DNA of 64,000 nucleotides from Cercospora beticola (GCF_033473495.1 NC_088939.1:3038001-3102000); one strand, 5' to 3'. Positions 1 to 12,182 are shown, counted from the stretch's first letter. Notes: generated by a model not told the origin, from the letters alone. Numbers and translations: made by a program.

Positions 1-195
1 CGGGAAGTTGTGGTCTAAGTCTGCCCATGGTTTTGCACATTCAAGCAGAACGTCACTCGAAACTGGTGACTGCAAGCCTCACGAAGCATGGGGAAATCTG
101 CTTGCTACGACCGCCACGAAGCTTAATGCATACCGCCTCAAGTGCTGCATGGGGAATATCTCAATTGAAGAGAACTGTCGAAAGAGAGTTGAAAC

Positions 196-2937
196 TTACC
201 CCTTATCCTTGTCTCCCGCCTTCCTTCTCGAACGCTTGACCGGCGCATAAACCTCATTGAAGTTCATCGCAATCGCCAGAAACCTCATATCGCTGTCCGG
301 CTGATACGCCAAATCTCCCAACAGCACATTGACCTTCGCCTTGAAATCTCCTTCCAAACCCTTCAACCGCTGCCGAATCGAATCCAACATATTCCGTTCG
401 CCATCGATGCCGCCTTGAAGAGGTAACAAAGGAGGTATCGGAGAGTCCGTCTCTCGTTCTCGCAAACGCTCCCTTGTCGTTTTGCTTGCGGTCGGGAAGA
501 GTGGCGAAGGTTCTGACCCTTCGTCCGCTTCTGTGATGCCCCAGCGACCAGCGCGACTACGTGTCTCGATTTTTGCGGCCATGTCTTGTCGACGGGTGAA
601 TTCTGCTACGCTATAGCTGTAGAGACTATCGAGAGCGTCGCGATAGGCCAGCATTAACTTGAACAACTCGTGGAGCTGTGTGGTGAAGTCTAGGCCGACC
701 ATGCCAGAAGCGCCGAGAAGTCCTTTTCTCGTGATGTTGCGAAGATACTCTGTATGAGCATTGATGAGCGTGTCGAGTGTAGCATCAGGCTTCGTCATGT
801 TCCGTTGTAAGTCAGCCCAGCCTTTCTCGATGACTTCGAAGAGGACGTAGTATTGAAGCTGGTCCACGAAGTGGATCATCTCCGCGAGTCGACCTCTCGC
901 CGATTTCCAGTCTGAAGCAAGCTTGTCTCCCACTGAGGCTAGCACGCCACGGGCACCAGTCTGGAGCCTTCTCCATGTCGTGGAAAGCGCGAACTCCACA
1001 CGTTTCACTCTCCATAAGAAATTGAAGACTTTGAGATACTGGCGGCCTGCCCAGGGAGTGACGATGACGTCCAAAGGCGAATCCACTCGATACTCTAATG
1101 TAAAGACATCCCAACCGATCTCGCCATGACTGAGCTCCAACATACGAGCATCAAGGCGGCGTAGGACGTCTGCGTTATCGTGCTGAGCGTTGGAATTACG
1201 AATAGCATGCTCCAGCTGAGCTGTGAGTGTATGGCGATACTGGCTGTTAGCCGGTCGATCGAGATTTTGCGATAGAGATTCCATGAGCAGAGCGATAAAA
1301 TCGCCCTGGCCCAGTAACAGATATTTCTTCATAGCTTTCAGGTGCGTCGATAAAGCAAATTTCGTCTCCAGCAAGTCCATGAGTCGGGCCATAACAGCTT
1401 TGTATGCTTCGTCAATGCTAGCGAATAAGTCCGCCGTGTCGCCATACTTCAACTCTTTTGAAGCTGACTTGCTGTATGATTCCACCCAAGCACTGTCGCC
1501 ACAAGCGTAGCGAATGAAGTTCAGACTCTTTCCGATAAGGTAGACGCGGTTCGCAAAGTCCGAACTCATGATGGTAGGGATCATGGCCTCCTGCAGGCTG
1601 TACTTTTGCTCCCAGACACTGGTCGCACCACCCTCTTCATCCGGATTTTCTACCACGAAGAACTCCCTGTAAGGATCCTCGAGCTCGCCATCGTAGATCC
1701 ACGCTCTGAGCATGTGGTAGAAAGGTCTGGTAACTTGTGTGAGCAGCTTCTCTGCAAAATTGTGCACAAATGGATCGCCATGTTGTGATGAAAACCCGTG
1801 TATCAAACTGATCAGCTCGCCACCTTTCTTGCCTTTGGCTGACTCCACGATCATGCTCATAAGCCGCAGGCCTAGCGTGGCCTCTCTGGTCCAGACCACG
1901 CATCGTTTGAGAGTGACTCCTGCTTTCCCAAAGCCTCCGTCAGGTTTCTGCTCATCGAGCTCAGCCAGCGCCCGTCGGATTTGACCCTCAAGGGTAGCGA
2001 CCAGACTCAAATACGATCGCAGTTCCTGCCCTATTGCACTCCGCAGACTCTGACCAACTAAGCCGCCATCGTTCGAGTCAACAAAGTCGGAGAGCGATCT
2101 GTACAGTAGCGACGGCTCGGCAAGTTGATGTAGCAGAGAGATGATTGGCACTGGCAATGTCGTAGGTAATCTAATGCTCTTCTTGTCCGCAAATGGCAAA
2201 TGTGTGGAGGAGAGGCCTTGTAGTGTGAATGGCAGATCGCGCAAGAGCGCTGCCTCTGGGGGGTGAAGCGCGCCCGACGTATTCTTCACCGGAGATTGAG
2301 GTTGCGGTGTCCCGTTTGCCCGTTCCTGAGTCCTTGGTCTCGGAGGCATAGGTCGCTCTCGATCGCGCACTGTAGTCTCCGCTTCCTGTTGTCCAGGATT
2401 TTGGGTATGCGGCTGTCTGGGCAGCCCATTCCTCGCAAATGCATCGTTGAAGATCTCGCGACGCTCTGCATGTTGCTCATCCTGTTCCGTGTCCGGCTCC
2501 TCCTCGTCGTCCTCTTCTGCCTGAACCTCGTACTGCCGTGGTTGTGATCCTGCCCTCTCTTGCGCATGGCTGCCATTCCTACCAGCCTTGAGCCTTTCGT
2601 CCTCTCCAACCCGCAGCAAAAAGTAAAGTATAGCCCATTTGTTGTTCAATACCGGCTGGCTCAACAGCCTGGAGTACAGGTTGCTGAAAGTGGTCGCCTG
2701 CGCAGCATCTCCGTCGCGCACAAGCTTCCTCTTGATCAGGTCTGCCGCTTGATTGACATCGTCAATTGGCAAGGGTTCGTGCTCGCCCTCGTCAATCAGG
2801 TTCGTTGCGATCTGGTTTGCATCTTCCCAGCGCTGGTCTGCGCTATCTTCATCCTCGCCTGGTTGTTGCGGGGGGATGGTTCGTTCAAGAAGAGATTGAA
2901 GCGCGTTTTCGACGCGTTCTTGTTGACTTCGCGACAT
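196..2937 (-). CDS. Gamma-tubulin complex component 3 (Spc98/GCP3 family)
   Basis: This encodes 913 residues in one uninterrupted frame. The protein is a core subunit of the gamma-tubulin small complex, which nucleates microtubules at spindle pole bodies. The family is recognised from the N-terminal half of the Spc97/Spc98 domain (residues about 240-480), including LRDLPFTLQG, the LYRSL segment, and a stretch around HGDPFVHNFAEKLL followed by WIYDGELEDPYREFFV. The C-terminal half (about 560-800) contains the SPLDVIVTP and LKVFNFLWRVKR motifs that bind gamma-tubulin in the family. The length fits fungal GCP3/Alp6 better than GCP2. The first 200 residues are acidic and low in complexity. The last codons run into a perfect donor (GGTAAGT) overlapping the TAA, so a short extra 3' exon is possible. 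Confidence 0.93.
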   Translation of the reverse strand: MSRSQQERVENALQSLLERTIPPQQPGEDEDSADQRWEDANQIATNLIDEGEHEPLPIDDVNQAADLIKRKLVRDGDAAQATTFSNLYSRLLSQPVLNNKWAILYFLLRVGEDERLKAGRNGSHAQERAGSQPRQYEVQAEEDDEEEPDTEQDEQHAERREIFNDAFARNGLPRQPHTQNPGQQEAETTVRDRERPMPPRPRTQERANGTPQPQSPVKNTSGALHPPEAALLRDLPFTLQGLSSTHLPFADKKSIRLPTTLPVPIISLLHQLAEPSLLYRSLSDFVDSNDGGLVGQSLRSAIGQELRSYLSLVATLEGQIRRALAELDEQKPDGGFGKAGVTLKRCVVWTREATLGLRLMSMIVESAKGKKGGELISLIHGFSSQHGDPFVHNFAEKLLTQVTRPFYHMLRAWIYDGELEDPYREFFVVENPDEEGGATSVWEQKYSLQEAMIPTIMSSDFANRVYLIGKSLNFIRYACGDSAWVESYSKSASKELKYGDTADLFASIDEAYKAVMARLMDLLETKFALSTHLKAMKKYLLLGQGDFIALLMESLSQNLDRPANSQYRHTLTAQLEHAIRNSNAQHDNADVLRRLDARMLELSHGEIGWDVFTLEYRVDSPLDVIVTPWAGRQYLKVFNFLWRVKRVEFALSTTWRRLQTGARGVLASVGDKLASDWKSARGRLAEMIHFVDQLQYYVLFEVIEKGWADLQRNMTKPDATLDTLINAHTEYLRNITRKGLLGASGMVGLDFTTQLHELFKLMLAYRDALDSLYSYSVAEFTRRQDMAAKIETRSRAGRWGITEADEGSEPSPLFPTASKTTRERLRERETDSPIPPLLPLQGGIDGERNMLDSIRQRLKGLEGDFKAKVNVLLGDLAYQPDSDMRFLAIAMNFNEVYAPVKRSRRKAGDKDKG

Positions 2938-3508
2938 TGGGAGGCGGTCGCATATTCGTTGTGGGCGTTATTGTGACGAGTCGACGCGCATGTTGTTCAG
3001 CGGCACGCGATGTTTGGCGGGGTGAGCCAAAGTCGAAGTTCCAAGTGCGGAGTGGCATGTGAAAGGGACTTGCAACTACCTACGCAAATACGACGATGCA
3101 TCAATAGAGTGAAACGTGATGCATTGAATTTATTTCATTACTTTGCCTCACTATTCGTAGCATGTCGCGCTCAAGTCAGTCTATGAACTCGAGCCAAAAG
3201 GTCGCTGCCACGCATGGAAGCAGAAAAGGAGTCCTTTTTACCGCCCATGCCAGCATTTCCGTTTCCTTTGCAGCAAGTAACGCCATCTTCGCCATCTGTC
3301 TGTGCAGCTGCCACATTCGCCTTGTTTCCCAACGCGGCCAACCATGAAGAGAATTCCCTGAAAATCATCTACAGTTGAATCAAAAGTACACCACTGGCGT
3401 TTACTTAAATCAACACGATCTGCCGTCCGTACACCGGCACGTCGTCAATGGGGCGCGGCGTCGGCGGCGACATGTTGAGGTATTTCGAAGGCGACTCGAT
3501 GCTGTGAG
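2938..3508. other. Intergenic region between GCP3 and Atf1
   Basis: About 570 bases separate the GCP3 start from the Atf1 stop, so this is the GCP3 promoter and the Atf1 3' region. The part at 3413-3508 can be read on the minus strand as the end of a 47-codon open frame starting at an ATG near 3549. That frame overlaps the last Atf1 exon in another phase (see findings). I see no other gene or RNA. Confidence 0.5.
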
Positions 3509-5544
3509 CTATGCCTTCGAAAGATCGATCGACGGAGCGATCAGACATGTAAGCGGGCTCCTAGCTACGCAACGGTTAGATGCGATGTTCGGAGGCAAGA
3601 AAGTGTGGTGACACTTTGCTTACCTCCTCTGCATCTGCGCTTGCGCCATCTGACCTTGTTGCGGCATTCCGGGGCCGCCTTGGCCCATGGCCATGCCATA
3701 TGGATTGGCATAATGTTGAGTATCGCCGGCGATTTGTTGCATGGCCATGCCAGAGATGCCTTGTGCTTGCGACACTGGGCAGTCTTTGTGCGCCAGCAGG
3801 AGAGTCTTGAGCCCAACAATTTCCTCGCGTAGCTGAGTAACGGTAGCAGCCAGTGCATCGTTTTCAGTGCTGAAGATCTCGACTTTTTGCTGGAGGTTAG
3901 CCAGCCATTGCTTCTTCCGCTGTCGGCATTTGAGGGCGGCGACACTGTCATTGTGTTAGCAATCTGGTATCGAAGAAACAAGCCAAAGTGCGTCCTACCG
4001 ATTGCGCTCCAAGAAGTTCTTACGCTTCTCCTCATCTGTCATCTTCTTGCCATCCTTGCCCATCTCCTCGGCTTCGGGGCTCATGTCGTCCATGTCTTCG
4101 GGCTCTTCCGACTGTGTGCTAGCACGCGCCTTCTTGTTGGCACCTTGCTTCGATGAACCCTCGTCATTCTTTCTCTTGCCATTGGCCGCACCCTTACCAG
4201 CGGCACCCTTCTTGCCACGAGCGTTGCGCACGTTGGCCTTGTTGTCTTCTTCCGAGTATTGGTCAGCATGCTCGGTGCTACCGGACATGTTGCTACCAAT
4301 GCTGCCCTTGTTGCCTCGCTGGTCTTGCATGCCTTGTTGGTAGCCCTGTTGCTGTGACATCGGGTAGCTGGTCGCGTTTCGTTGTTGCTGCTGCTGACCG
4401 CCAGCCTGCGCCAACATGAATAGACCGTTCGCGGCCTCGTTGCTTTGGTGAGATCCAAACGGATCTTGGTTATCTTGCGCTGCGCTCTGACCGTTCGGGT
4501 TGTAGGGCTTGCTGTCAAGATCTGGCTGAATGTTCGGGTTCTGTTGCGCTTGCGATGTCGCGGGTTGACCGAGGCCGTAGGTATTCTGAGAGGTCTGAGC
4601 ACGGGCAGTCATCGCGGTTCGGTGGAAATCAAGAGTGCCAGGCGTGGCACCTCCACTCTGTAAGCTGCTGAAAAGGGCCTGTGAATTTGGCGATGGCTGT
4701 GGGAACATAGACCCGCCACCGCCGGGCGTCAAACCAGTTCGAAGCGAAGATTCGTTCGGAGTCGGGAAACTACCAGCGAAGTGATGGTCGCTGTTGAAGT
4801 AGTCGTTGGAGCTGGTCGGTCCGGTGAGCATAGCCGGACTGAGAGGGCCTGAGCGAAGGGAACCGGGCCAGCCGGGCGTGTTGCCAGGAATGAGCGACGC
4901 TGGCGATGTGAGACTGGTCACGCCTGGAAGTTGCGTCTTGCCTGGTGTCTCTGCGGGGTTGCCAAATGCGCTCTCGAATGGATTGGGCTCCTTGGTCAGA
5001 TGGGATCCGTTGCTCGACACACCAAAATAATCGCCGTCGCCGTTCTGGGTGGGTTTGGGCGGTGGGGCGAGCGGCGCATTGGCACCAGTAGCAGCAGAGT
5101 CTTTGTTTTCGGGCTCTGCTTCAGGCTGCTTGATCGTAGGGACCGATGTCTCTGTGCGAATGTTAGTGGCGACCGACGATGATGTGGCAAGTGCTCTGTG
5201 GTCGCGGTGATGCGGCAATGGCGGCGACGTACCCGACTTCTCGGATGGCTCTTTCTTCAAGATGTCTATACAGCAGTCAGTTGTCGTGAACTTGCGCGCC
5301 AATGGAATCTGCCTCGTGCTGATAAAGCCTATGATGCAATCGAGGCTCGCAGGTGAATTGACGGTGAGCGGTCGCGCAACTCGGCGGCGATGCCAGCGCA
5401 GAGAATTTTGCAGTGTTTGGGGGATCACGTACCTGGCGCCTGCAACGAATTGCGATTAGAACGCGGCGATGCAGTCTGGCTCTTCGTGCTCAGGTGTGGT
5501 GAATTGGCAGTCGTTGTTGATGATCGAGTAGCGACTGCGGCCAT
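3509..5544 (-). CDS. atf1: bZIP transcription factor of the Atf1/CREB family
   Basis: This is a stress-responsive bZIP regulator that acts in the nucleus downstream of the Hog1/Sty1 MAP kinase. Four exons were assembled: 5433-5544, 3999-5265, 3624-3944 and a short last exon. The start at 5544 (MAAVATRSST) was chosen because exon 1 joins in frame to DILKKEPSEKSG. The alternative ATG at 5428 reads through intron sequence. The middle carries the Pro/Ser/Gln-rich Atf1 regions, including NPFESAFG and TPGWPGSLRSGPLSPAMLTGP. The basic region spans the second intron (KNFLERNR, then VAALKCRQRKKQWL) and is followed by a leucine zipper. The last intron has donor GTAAGC, branch site CTAAC and two adjacent acceptors (GCGTAG and CTAG). 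One gives an immediate stop at 3561 and the other a 17-residue tail ending at 3509. Confidence 0.92.
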
Positions 5545-8500
5545 GATGACGTCGGGTGGCCTGTATCGTGCTGGGCGCTGCCAGGTGACGACGATCCTCG
5601 AACCTACTGCCTTACTTCTTCCACCTCTCTTCTTTGCACTCTCTTTCCACTTTGCCGTGTGCAACTACGACGCCGGAGCACTGGACCTGGTCAGCAAACG
5701 TGTGCACGCCGGAGTGTGCAGTGCGCATGGAAGGGGAGGAAATGGCGTGGCTGCGACTTGTCCCATTTGGGCCGCGTCGACTTGGCCAGCAATTCCTGCG
5801 CGGTGGCAAAACTCCTGCGCGTGGCGACGCAACACCTCTGCGAAGCCGTCGCGGCCTCCCCAATCCCATTGCACGCGGTGTAGGACTCACCTCGAGTGCG
5901 CAGTTGGCCTTCCTCTGATGGACAGCTGGTCCTGGCGATGACTTCGGTCCTGGGGCGCTGGTGACGTAGGTTTTGCAGCGGTTTCAAGGAGACGCGACGA
6001 GAGACCGAGCAAGTCTCGATGACAGCGGCCGCGTAATGCTCCAAACGGCCTGGGTGCGGGTTCCAAAAAGTGCTCGCGGTGGTGTCGTCCAGCGCAAACG
6101 CCCTCTTTTGGTAGTACAACGTGACTTGCACGCGATGTTCGACAATGCGCGGTGTTGATGCGAAATACGTCAGCGGAGGGAGTTGAGGCAATGAGGTCAG
6201 AGTCTTCTTTATGGAGGAAAGGAAAAGCTCGGCAGATTATTAGTGAGCGACTGGGCGCGCGAACGCGCAAGTGCAGGTGCGGCAGCCGAGCACGGCCCCC
6301 TTCCACGCTCCTCAAACACCTCGACTCGCAGCTCCGGCGCGCTTCTATCGTAACACCCACGTCAACCGCCGGCCTCGAGCCACCCCCTTCCGCTGCCTCG
6401 CTGGGCGTCGTTGCTGCTGCTCTTTGTGCCTGCACAACAATTCGCCATACCGCGTCCTCAAAGCCCCGTTCAGCGCTGAAAGAGGTGGTTTGAAATCATC
6501 CCGTTCACGTGACCGTCGAAACGGGACTCGCGGCTACGATCTCCTCGATGCGCTCGATCGCTGGCCCAACAGCTCACCGAGCCTCATGCGCGCCCTCGAT
6601 CTTCGCGGATACCGCTCCACGACCATATTTCCAACCACAACATTCATTCGCAACACAGCAGTTGCGCGTAGATGGCCCAGACTCACCACGAGGATCACCC
6701 GTCTCCATCTCTCATGGGAATTTAAACATCCTGGAGCCTCTGACGTCTTTCCTCCAACACTCCGATGATAATCCAACAGACGCAACAGAGTTTTTCCCAA
6801 AGCTGCAATCCGGACACAGCTCCTCGTGGGCCGTGGCGCGTTTAGGCGACCTGTGGATCTTTCGGAACTGCACACTCCATGGCATGCATTGAGCTTCCCA
6901 TTCGCTCATGCCAATTCTGATCTTGCAGTATCGGAAAGCCTTCATCCAATGCGCTGATCGTACAGCATCCAACAGGCCACCCAAGGGCCTCGGAATTGCT
7001 TTCAGATGATGCATACTGGAAATGCCTTAAACAGCATTGGTATGGCAAAGTCTCACGCCATTTGTGGCGCGACTCGAAGCTCATTTCACCTTTACCGTTA
7101 AAACACAGGGCAGAAGATGCACCACGTCTCAAAAGCGGTCGGTACCGCTGCGAGCTCGACAGTGGTATCACGTCCTCCTCTGCAGCTTTTGCATCCCGTC
7201 GCTCGCAGCCTCTGCAGCTGCGACCACGCAACACTGAGCTGTGGCGCGACTCTCCAACACTCTGGCATACTTTCGTGACTCGAACGCAGTTAGTCAACGA
7301 GCGCAGGGTGCCTGGTGGGAGGGCAGGGAATGTTTGACACTCCACGAGGCTGCGGGGCCTGTCGCTTCATGACTGCGACGCAGAGCAGATTAACAGATTT
7401 CTCGCCTTTCACATGCACAGAACTGGCGCTGTGGCATGATTTGATTATGCTTTTCTGCTGACGGCCGTGCCTTCCCTGATAGTACGCCTTGCCATGCTCA
7501 GTCTCTCTGTTCGACTGCCATACCACCTGTGTGGCTCGTGAGGCTTCAGCCCGCGAATGAAAATAAGAAAGGGTCTCTAGCAAGGTCCAGGACACCATGT
7601 CAAACGGCACCATGTATAGCACAGGGTGCATGGGAGTTGTCAACAGGTGAGGTTGAAATAGCCGTGCTTGTGACGTCTAGTGAGGATCGCGACTCGCACC
7701 CACCCATCCAACCACTATCCACTTTCACATGAGGGAAGATGACATATTGCATCATAGGACATCTGGAAATACACCATTCACGGCCAGCATTGCGAGCGAA
7801 TGTGTTGCGCCAAGGGAGATAGCGGCTGAGCTCATATGCACCGATCTCACATTCTGTATCTCAGGCGACCGCACAGTATGCATGGCACTTTCTGAAACGC
7901 ATCTCGACTCGGTCGGTACTCATACTGCGCATCAGAGGCGAGCGACGTTGGACGAGCTATCTGTCGCTTCCTGCTGAGGACAAATTGACATGATACAAGA
8001 CATACGTTTGTCGAGCCATGTGAGCCACAAAGCGTTATTCCGAGCACAAGTAGCAGCATGCCACACGGATCTGAACCCTGCGCGGCTATCGAGACACCAT
8101 GTACTACAATCATTACTACGACGGACACTATGCTAAAAGCAATACATACGAGTGCATCTGTGGACTCTTCATGCTGATTCTACGTCGGCCAGCTGATTCC
8201 GATCGCCCGACTTGGTCTTCATGCGCAGGTATCAACTTTCTCAAATTCGACTCATCCAAAAGTCATCAAGATCGCCACGCAGATGAATGATAGCAGCTTT
8301 TCCGCTTCAGTCATGGTTGAGTTAGCGCACAATGAGCGCTGCATGTGTCTCCGGAGCACTCAACTCAGTGTTGGCGCTGGAAATGGCACATCCCACTCCA
8401 CAGTGCCATTTGCACCAACACTTCTCAATGAATCGCCGGCTCCGGACTACCTCCGGAAAGCAAGACAAAAACTAGGATTAATATTGCATACTTCGCCCGG

Positions 8501-8994
8501 GAAACTCGAGTGCGCTCTCAATCCTCGTATCTCCGCCTTGTGCAGCGTAGCTAAGGCGCTTCGCCTCAACAAGCGACGTAGCTGTGGGATTGATTTCGCG
8601 AGAGAGATGCAAAGTGGACATATTTCCGAGTTTCCATTTTGCTGTCCGCAATCAACCGAACTGGTGCATACAGAGGAGTCATTCCGCATTGCCTTTGCTG
8701 CAGGTAATCCCTATGTGGCGAATCGTGGAGTGCTAAAGCGGAGCACCTCAAAAGACTGGCGCGAGCTTCGTTCTCCTTGTGCAACATCCTGCCCCAAGCG
8801 ATAGGGCCTCGTACGAGCTGTTTTCGCCGATTTCCCCGGCAAGATGCACGAAACTCATCGGCCAAAATGAGCCGCGCGTGATGCGAATCCTGGACTCTGC
8901 ATATAAGACATGGCATCGAGCGCATATAAGAACCTAGTCCTGCTGGCACCCCGCACGATCTCCAGACCTGTACGACATACAACAACGATTGAGG
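5545..8994. other. 3.4 kb gene-free interval
   Basis: This lies between the start codons of two divergent genes. The Atf1-proximal part (5545 to about 6500) is GC- and CT-rich and probably includes promoter and long 5' leader, as is usual for stress regulators. Several short open frames occur on both strands (for example 5887-6435 minus and 8283-8804 plus). None has a recognisable domain, coherent codon use or convincing splice partners. No tRNA or other RNA gene was recognised. Confidence 0.5.
8901..8930 (+). promoter_or_regulatory. Paired TATA-like boxes
   Basis: Two copies of ATATAAG, at 8901-8907 and 8924-8930, lie 65-95 bases before the ATG at 8995. Position and orientation fit a core promoter for the SRPBCC gene. 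The assignment is from motif and spacing only. Confidence 0.4.
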
Positions 8995-9645
8995 ATGCGC
9001 AGCTCCTACGCTTTTTGCTCGCTCACACTGTTTCTGGGCGAAGCAACTTGCAAGCCTCGAGCCAAGCACAATGGACGCAATAGACTCAGTGCGTCCATCA
9101 ACGTGCGCTGTAACAAGGCCGCCGATGGCACTCAACCAAATTTAAGCACGCCCTCGTTCGGCTCGAGAGGGATCGTCTTCACAGTCTGCACAGAGCGAGA
9201 AATCGAAGCACCGATTGAACTCGTCTACAACACGACTGTTGACTTCCACAACTACCCTGCCTGGAATTCTTTTGTGATCAAAGTCGATCCGACACCAGGA
9301 TATTCCTTAGACACAATGCCGCCTCCAATCAACACAATCATGATCTTCACCAACCAGGGCTTGGTTCCAGGTACCAATGACACAGTACAAAGTACTGAGC
9401 AACTGTCATTCGCAGACGCCAATGTCGACGGCAATAGTCTGGTAGCGATCAGTGCATGGAAGTCGTATGAGCAGGCTGAGCACCCTAACATCTTGACTGA
9501 TTTGGGGAATGGCAGAACGAGATATGTCAGCTATGATTCATTCTACTACGACATCAGTCAGCAGTCTTTGCCGTTAAAAGACGCTCTGCAGCGTTTATTT
9601 GATCAGCAAGGGGATGAATTGAAGGCGTTCGTGGAAGCAGAATAG
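8995..9645 (+). CDS. START/SRPBCC-superfamily (polyketide cyclase-like) protein
   Basis: This encodes 216 residues from the first ATG. From about residue 55 the sequence has the start of an SRPBCC/START-like fold: FTVCTEREIEAPIELVYN, then a WNSFV segment, and a C-terminal amphipathic helix ending in DALQRLFDQQGDELKAF. Such proteins form a deep hydrophobic pocket and bind or cyclise lipids, polyketides or other hydrophobic ligands. Substrate cannot be inferred. The first 55 residues are unlike the family and contain no clear signal peptide. The real start could be later, or an early intron may have been missed (an ATG at 9070 opens another frame). It lies next to the amidase and MDR genes. Confidence 0.7.
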   Translation: MRSSYAFCSLTLFLGEATCKPRAKHNGRNRLSASINVRCNKAADGTQPNLSTPSFGSRGIVFTVCTEREIEAPIELVYNTTVDFHNYPAWNSFVIKVDPTPGYSLDTMPPPINTIMIFTNQGLVPGTNDTVQSTEQLSFADANVDGNSLVAISAWKSYEQAEHPNILTDLGNGRTRYVSYDSFYYDISQQSLPLKDALQRLFDQQGDELKAFVEAE

Positions 9646-10006
9646 AAGTCTCCGGGATGGACGAAGCGGCGTTGTGTTTGAAAGATGATGACTTTCGCTG
9701 TCTGCGACACATACATCGTCGACTTCGTTTTCTGCGCAGCCTCAGCTACATTCCTTCCGCCGAAGCATGCATTTGCGGATGTGTAGCCCAGTCGAAGCAT
9801 CTCGACACTCTGCACACCGCAACGCGGAGACTGCTTCGAAACGGGCACAGCCAAACGGGAACAGCCAAACGGGGATAACACAGCGTTATACTTGGCGTTA
9901 TCGCGCCGCGTATCCAAAAGACATCGAAAAGACACAGGCCGTGGTGTGCATGAGGGGAAAAGAAGTAAACGACAATTTGAATGACTTTCGCAACCACAGC
10001 TTGAAG

Positions 10007-12182
10007 TTAGATCGCGTTTGTATCGAGCCCTGTTGATCCGTGCCCCAAGATCAGGTCAACTTCCTCCGCGATAGCAAGAACCTGCTCCTCTTCTAACCTC
10101 TGGCCAACGACCTGAAGACCAATGGGCATGCCATGGAAGAGTTCTGGGTCATCTGTGCGGTATATCAGTCAAGTCTCTGCTGTGTGGGTTAAAGAGGCTT
10201 AACTTACACTGCTTTGCCACTTCTTCGTCTAGTGGATTGAGTGGTGTTGCCGATGCCACCGCAACATCGACGGCCTTATCGACGGTCGTACCTGACCGCA
10301 CCGCCACTGCTGAATAGTCCAACACGTTCCACACTCCAGTGTACCCAAAGTACCGGCCCTTGGTTGGCTTATGAGACGTTGTTGGTGCAGCGGGAGCAAT
10401 GACCGCATCGACGCCTGTGGACTGCCAATATGAAGCGTAACGGACTCCATAGTCATACTTGCGAGTCTCAATGGTCCAAGCGTCGTTGAGGCTGCTGACT
10501 GGCAGATGGCCGACTTTCTCACCATACGAGATGGCCAACTCTGGCACAGGTGGCTCACCTGATACTTCTAGTTGGGAATGAATGTCCTTTCCTCCATCTG
10601 CTGCGAATGTGTCCCACTGTGAACAGTCAGTCATCAGTTTGGCGACTGATCTGCGGGTCTGATCTCACATACCAGGCTTACAAATGCTTCTGCATGAGCG
10701 GGAGGCTCCCATTCTATGACCTGAGATCAACGGATCAGCAGTGTTGGAGAAAGACGTAAGGCGCGACTGGAGTACCTCATGTCCCTTGGCGACCAAGGCT
10801 TTCACAGCCTCATCGACGGCCCGCGCAACTGGTGGGTGTGGTCGCACCATACCATCGCTTCTGATCACGCCAAATCGAAGCTTCTTCGACGCAATCTTCT
10901 TTCTTGTCTCGTCTTCGAGACCCTGGCGCCAGGGCAGAGGCACGACATTTGGATCGAGTATCCAAGGTTGCACATCGAGCATCGTCCTGGTCAGGAGCCT
11001 AAGGTCTTGGATGCTGTGGCCCATTCCACCTATTGCCGAGCGAACGACGGATTGCCCCTCCATCTGTGAATGATTAATCCCCCGCGGCGGTGATCTTTGC
11101 GGAGTACATGCTGGTAACTCACACTGTTCGCAACCCTCAAACAAGAAGTCCGGTTGTGAGAAGGCTTGAGTCCGACTATGCCGTTGAAGGCGCACGGAAG
11201 ACGAATGGATGCTCCTGTAAAGCGTTGCGGATCAGTGATCAGACTATGCAAGAGCGAGAGCATCCACGACAACTTACCAACGTCGGACCCAATGCCCAGA
11301 ATACTACCTCTCAAGGCGAGCAACGCAGCCTCCCCTATTCAAGACGGAACACTCAGCACGTATGCCACCTCGTGGGAACATGATTTGGTAATCTCGCTTA
11401 CCTCCTGACGAGCCTCCTGAAGAGAGTAGTCGATTGTGCGCATTCTTGGTATACCCTACGATGTTGTTGTTCGTTTCAATCGCCTACCAGACAGATCAAA
11501 GTGAGTCTGTGTCGTGATCCGACGTCGCACGTCACGGGGGAGCTCAACGTACCATCAAACTTGTCGGGACATTTGTCTTGCAATAGAACACTGCCCCCAG
11601 CTTCCTAAGGTCAGACACGAGCTGCGATTCAGTCTCTTGGGTCTCCGGCTTGCCAAGCCAGGAAACATATCCGAGCGATGTATCAACGCCTTCGATGCGG
11701 AATTGATCTTTCAACGAAATGGGCAAACCATGAAGAGGACCAACAGTCTTGCCGGTCTTTGCATAATGCTCATCAAGTTCAAGAGCCCGTTGTTTGGCAT
11801 CGGCGAAGAGCACTTCACTCAAGCAGTTGGTCTGCAACGATCACAAGTCAGTACGGTGATGCACAGCCGGACGCTCTCAAATGAAGCTTACCAATTGATG
11901 AGCGATGGTTGCACGATGACTGAAAGCTTCTGTGACTTCGACTGCCGACAGATCGCCTGACGCGATGCGGGACAACAGCTTGCTCGCAGATTCGATTTCG
12001 GTAATTTCGATCTCTTTGGGAGACAGTCCCTCTCGAACAAGCCCAAAAGCAGAAGGGACAGAATCGGCCGAAGGGACACTCTGAACCTGCCATTGCGAGG
12101 GCAGAGATGCCGCGATCGCTGCACGCTTCTTGCGAGCGATTTCTTCCCAACTTCGCTTCGGAGCCAGCTCTTCTTGCGTCAT
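10007..12182 (-). CDS. Amidase-signature family hydrolase (acetamidase/FAAH-like)
   Basis: Nine exons join in frame to 563 residues: 11892-12182, 11553-11831, 11402-11483, 11278-11334, 11124-11214 region (donor at 11123), 10776-11063, 10673-10720, 10208-10616 and 10007-10152. The protein hydrolyses amide bonds using a Ser-cisSer-Lys triad. All three elements are visible: the lysine in GLPISLKDQF (exon 2), the cis-serine in SGGSSGGE (across exons 3/4) and the nucleophile serine region GSDVGGASIRLP (across exons 4/5). The ending, with HGMPIGLQVVGQ, is typical of fungal acetamidase-like enzymes. The length matches the family (about 540-570). There is no signal peptide, so it is probably cytosolic. 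Eight introns is unusually many for this window. Substrate is unknown. It could serve nitrogen scavenging or the neighbouring NRPS pathway. Confidence 0.88.

Noticed and set aside
5887..6435. 182-codon minus-strand frame upstream of Atf1
   Set aside because: Arg/Ala-rich shadow frame in a GC-rich leader region, with no domain and no splice partners.
8283..8804. 173-codon plus-strand frame
   Set aside because: No recognisable domain or signal peptide, and irregular composition. A minus-strand frame overlaps it equally well.
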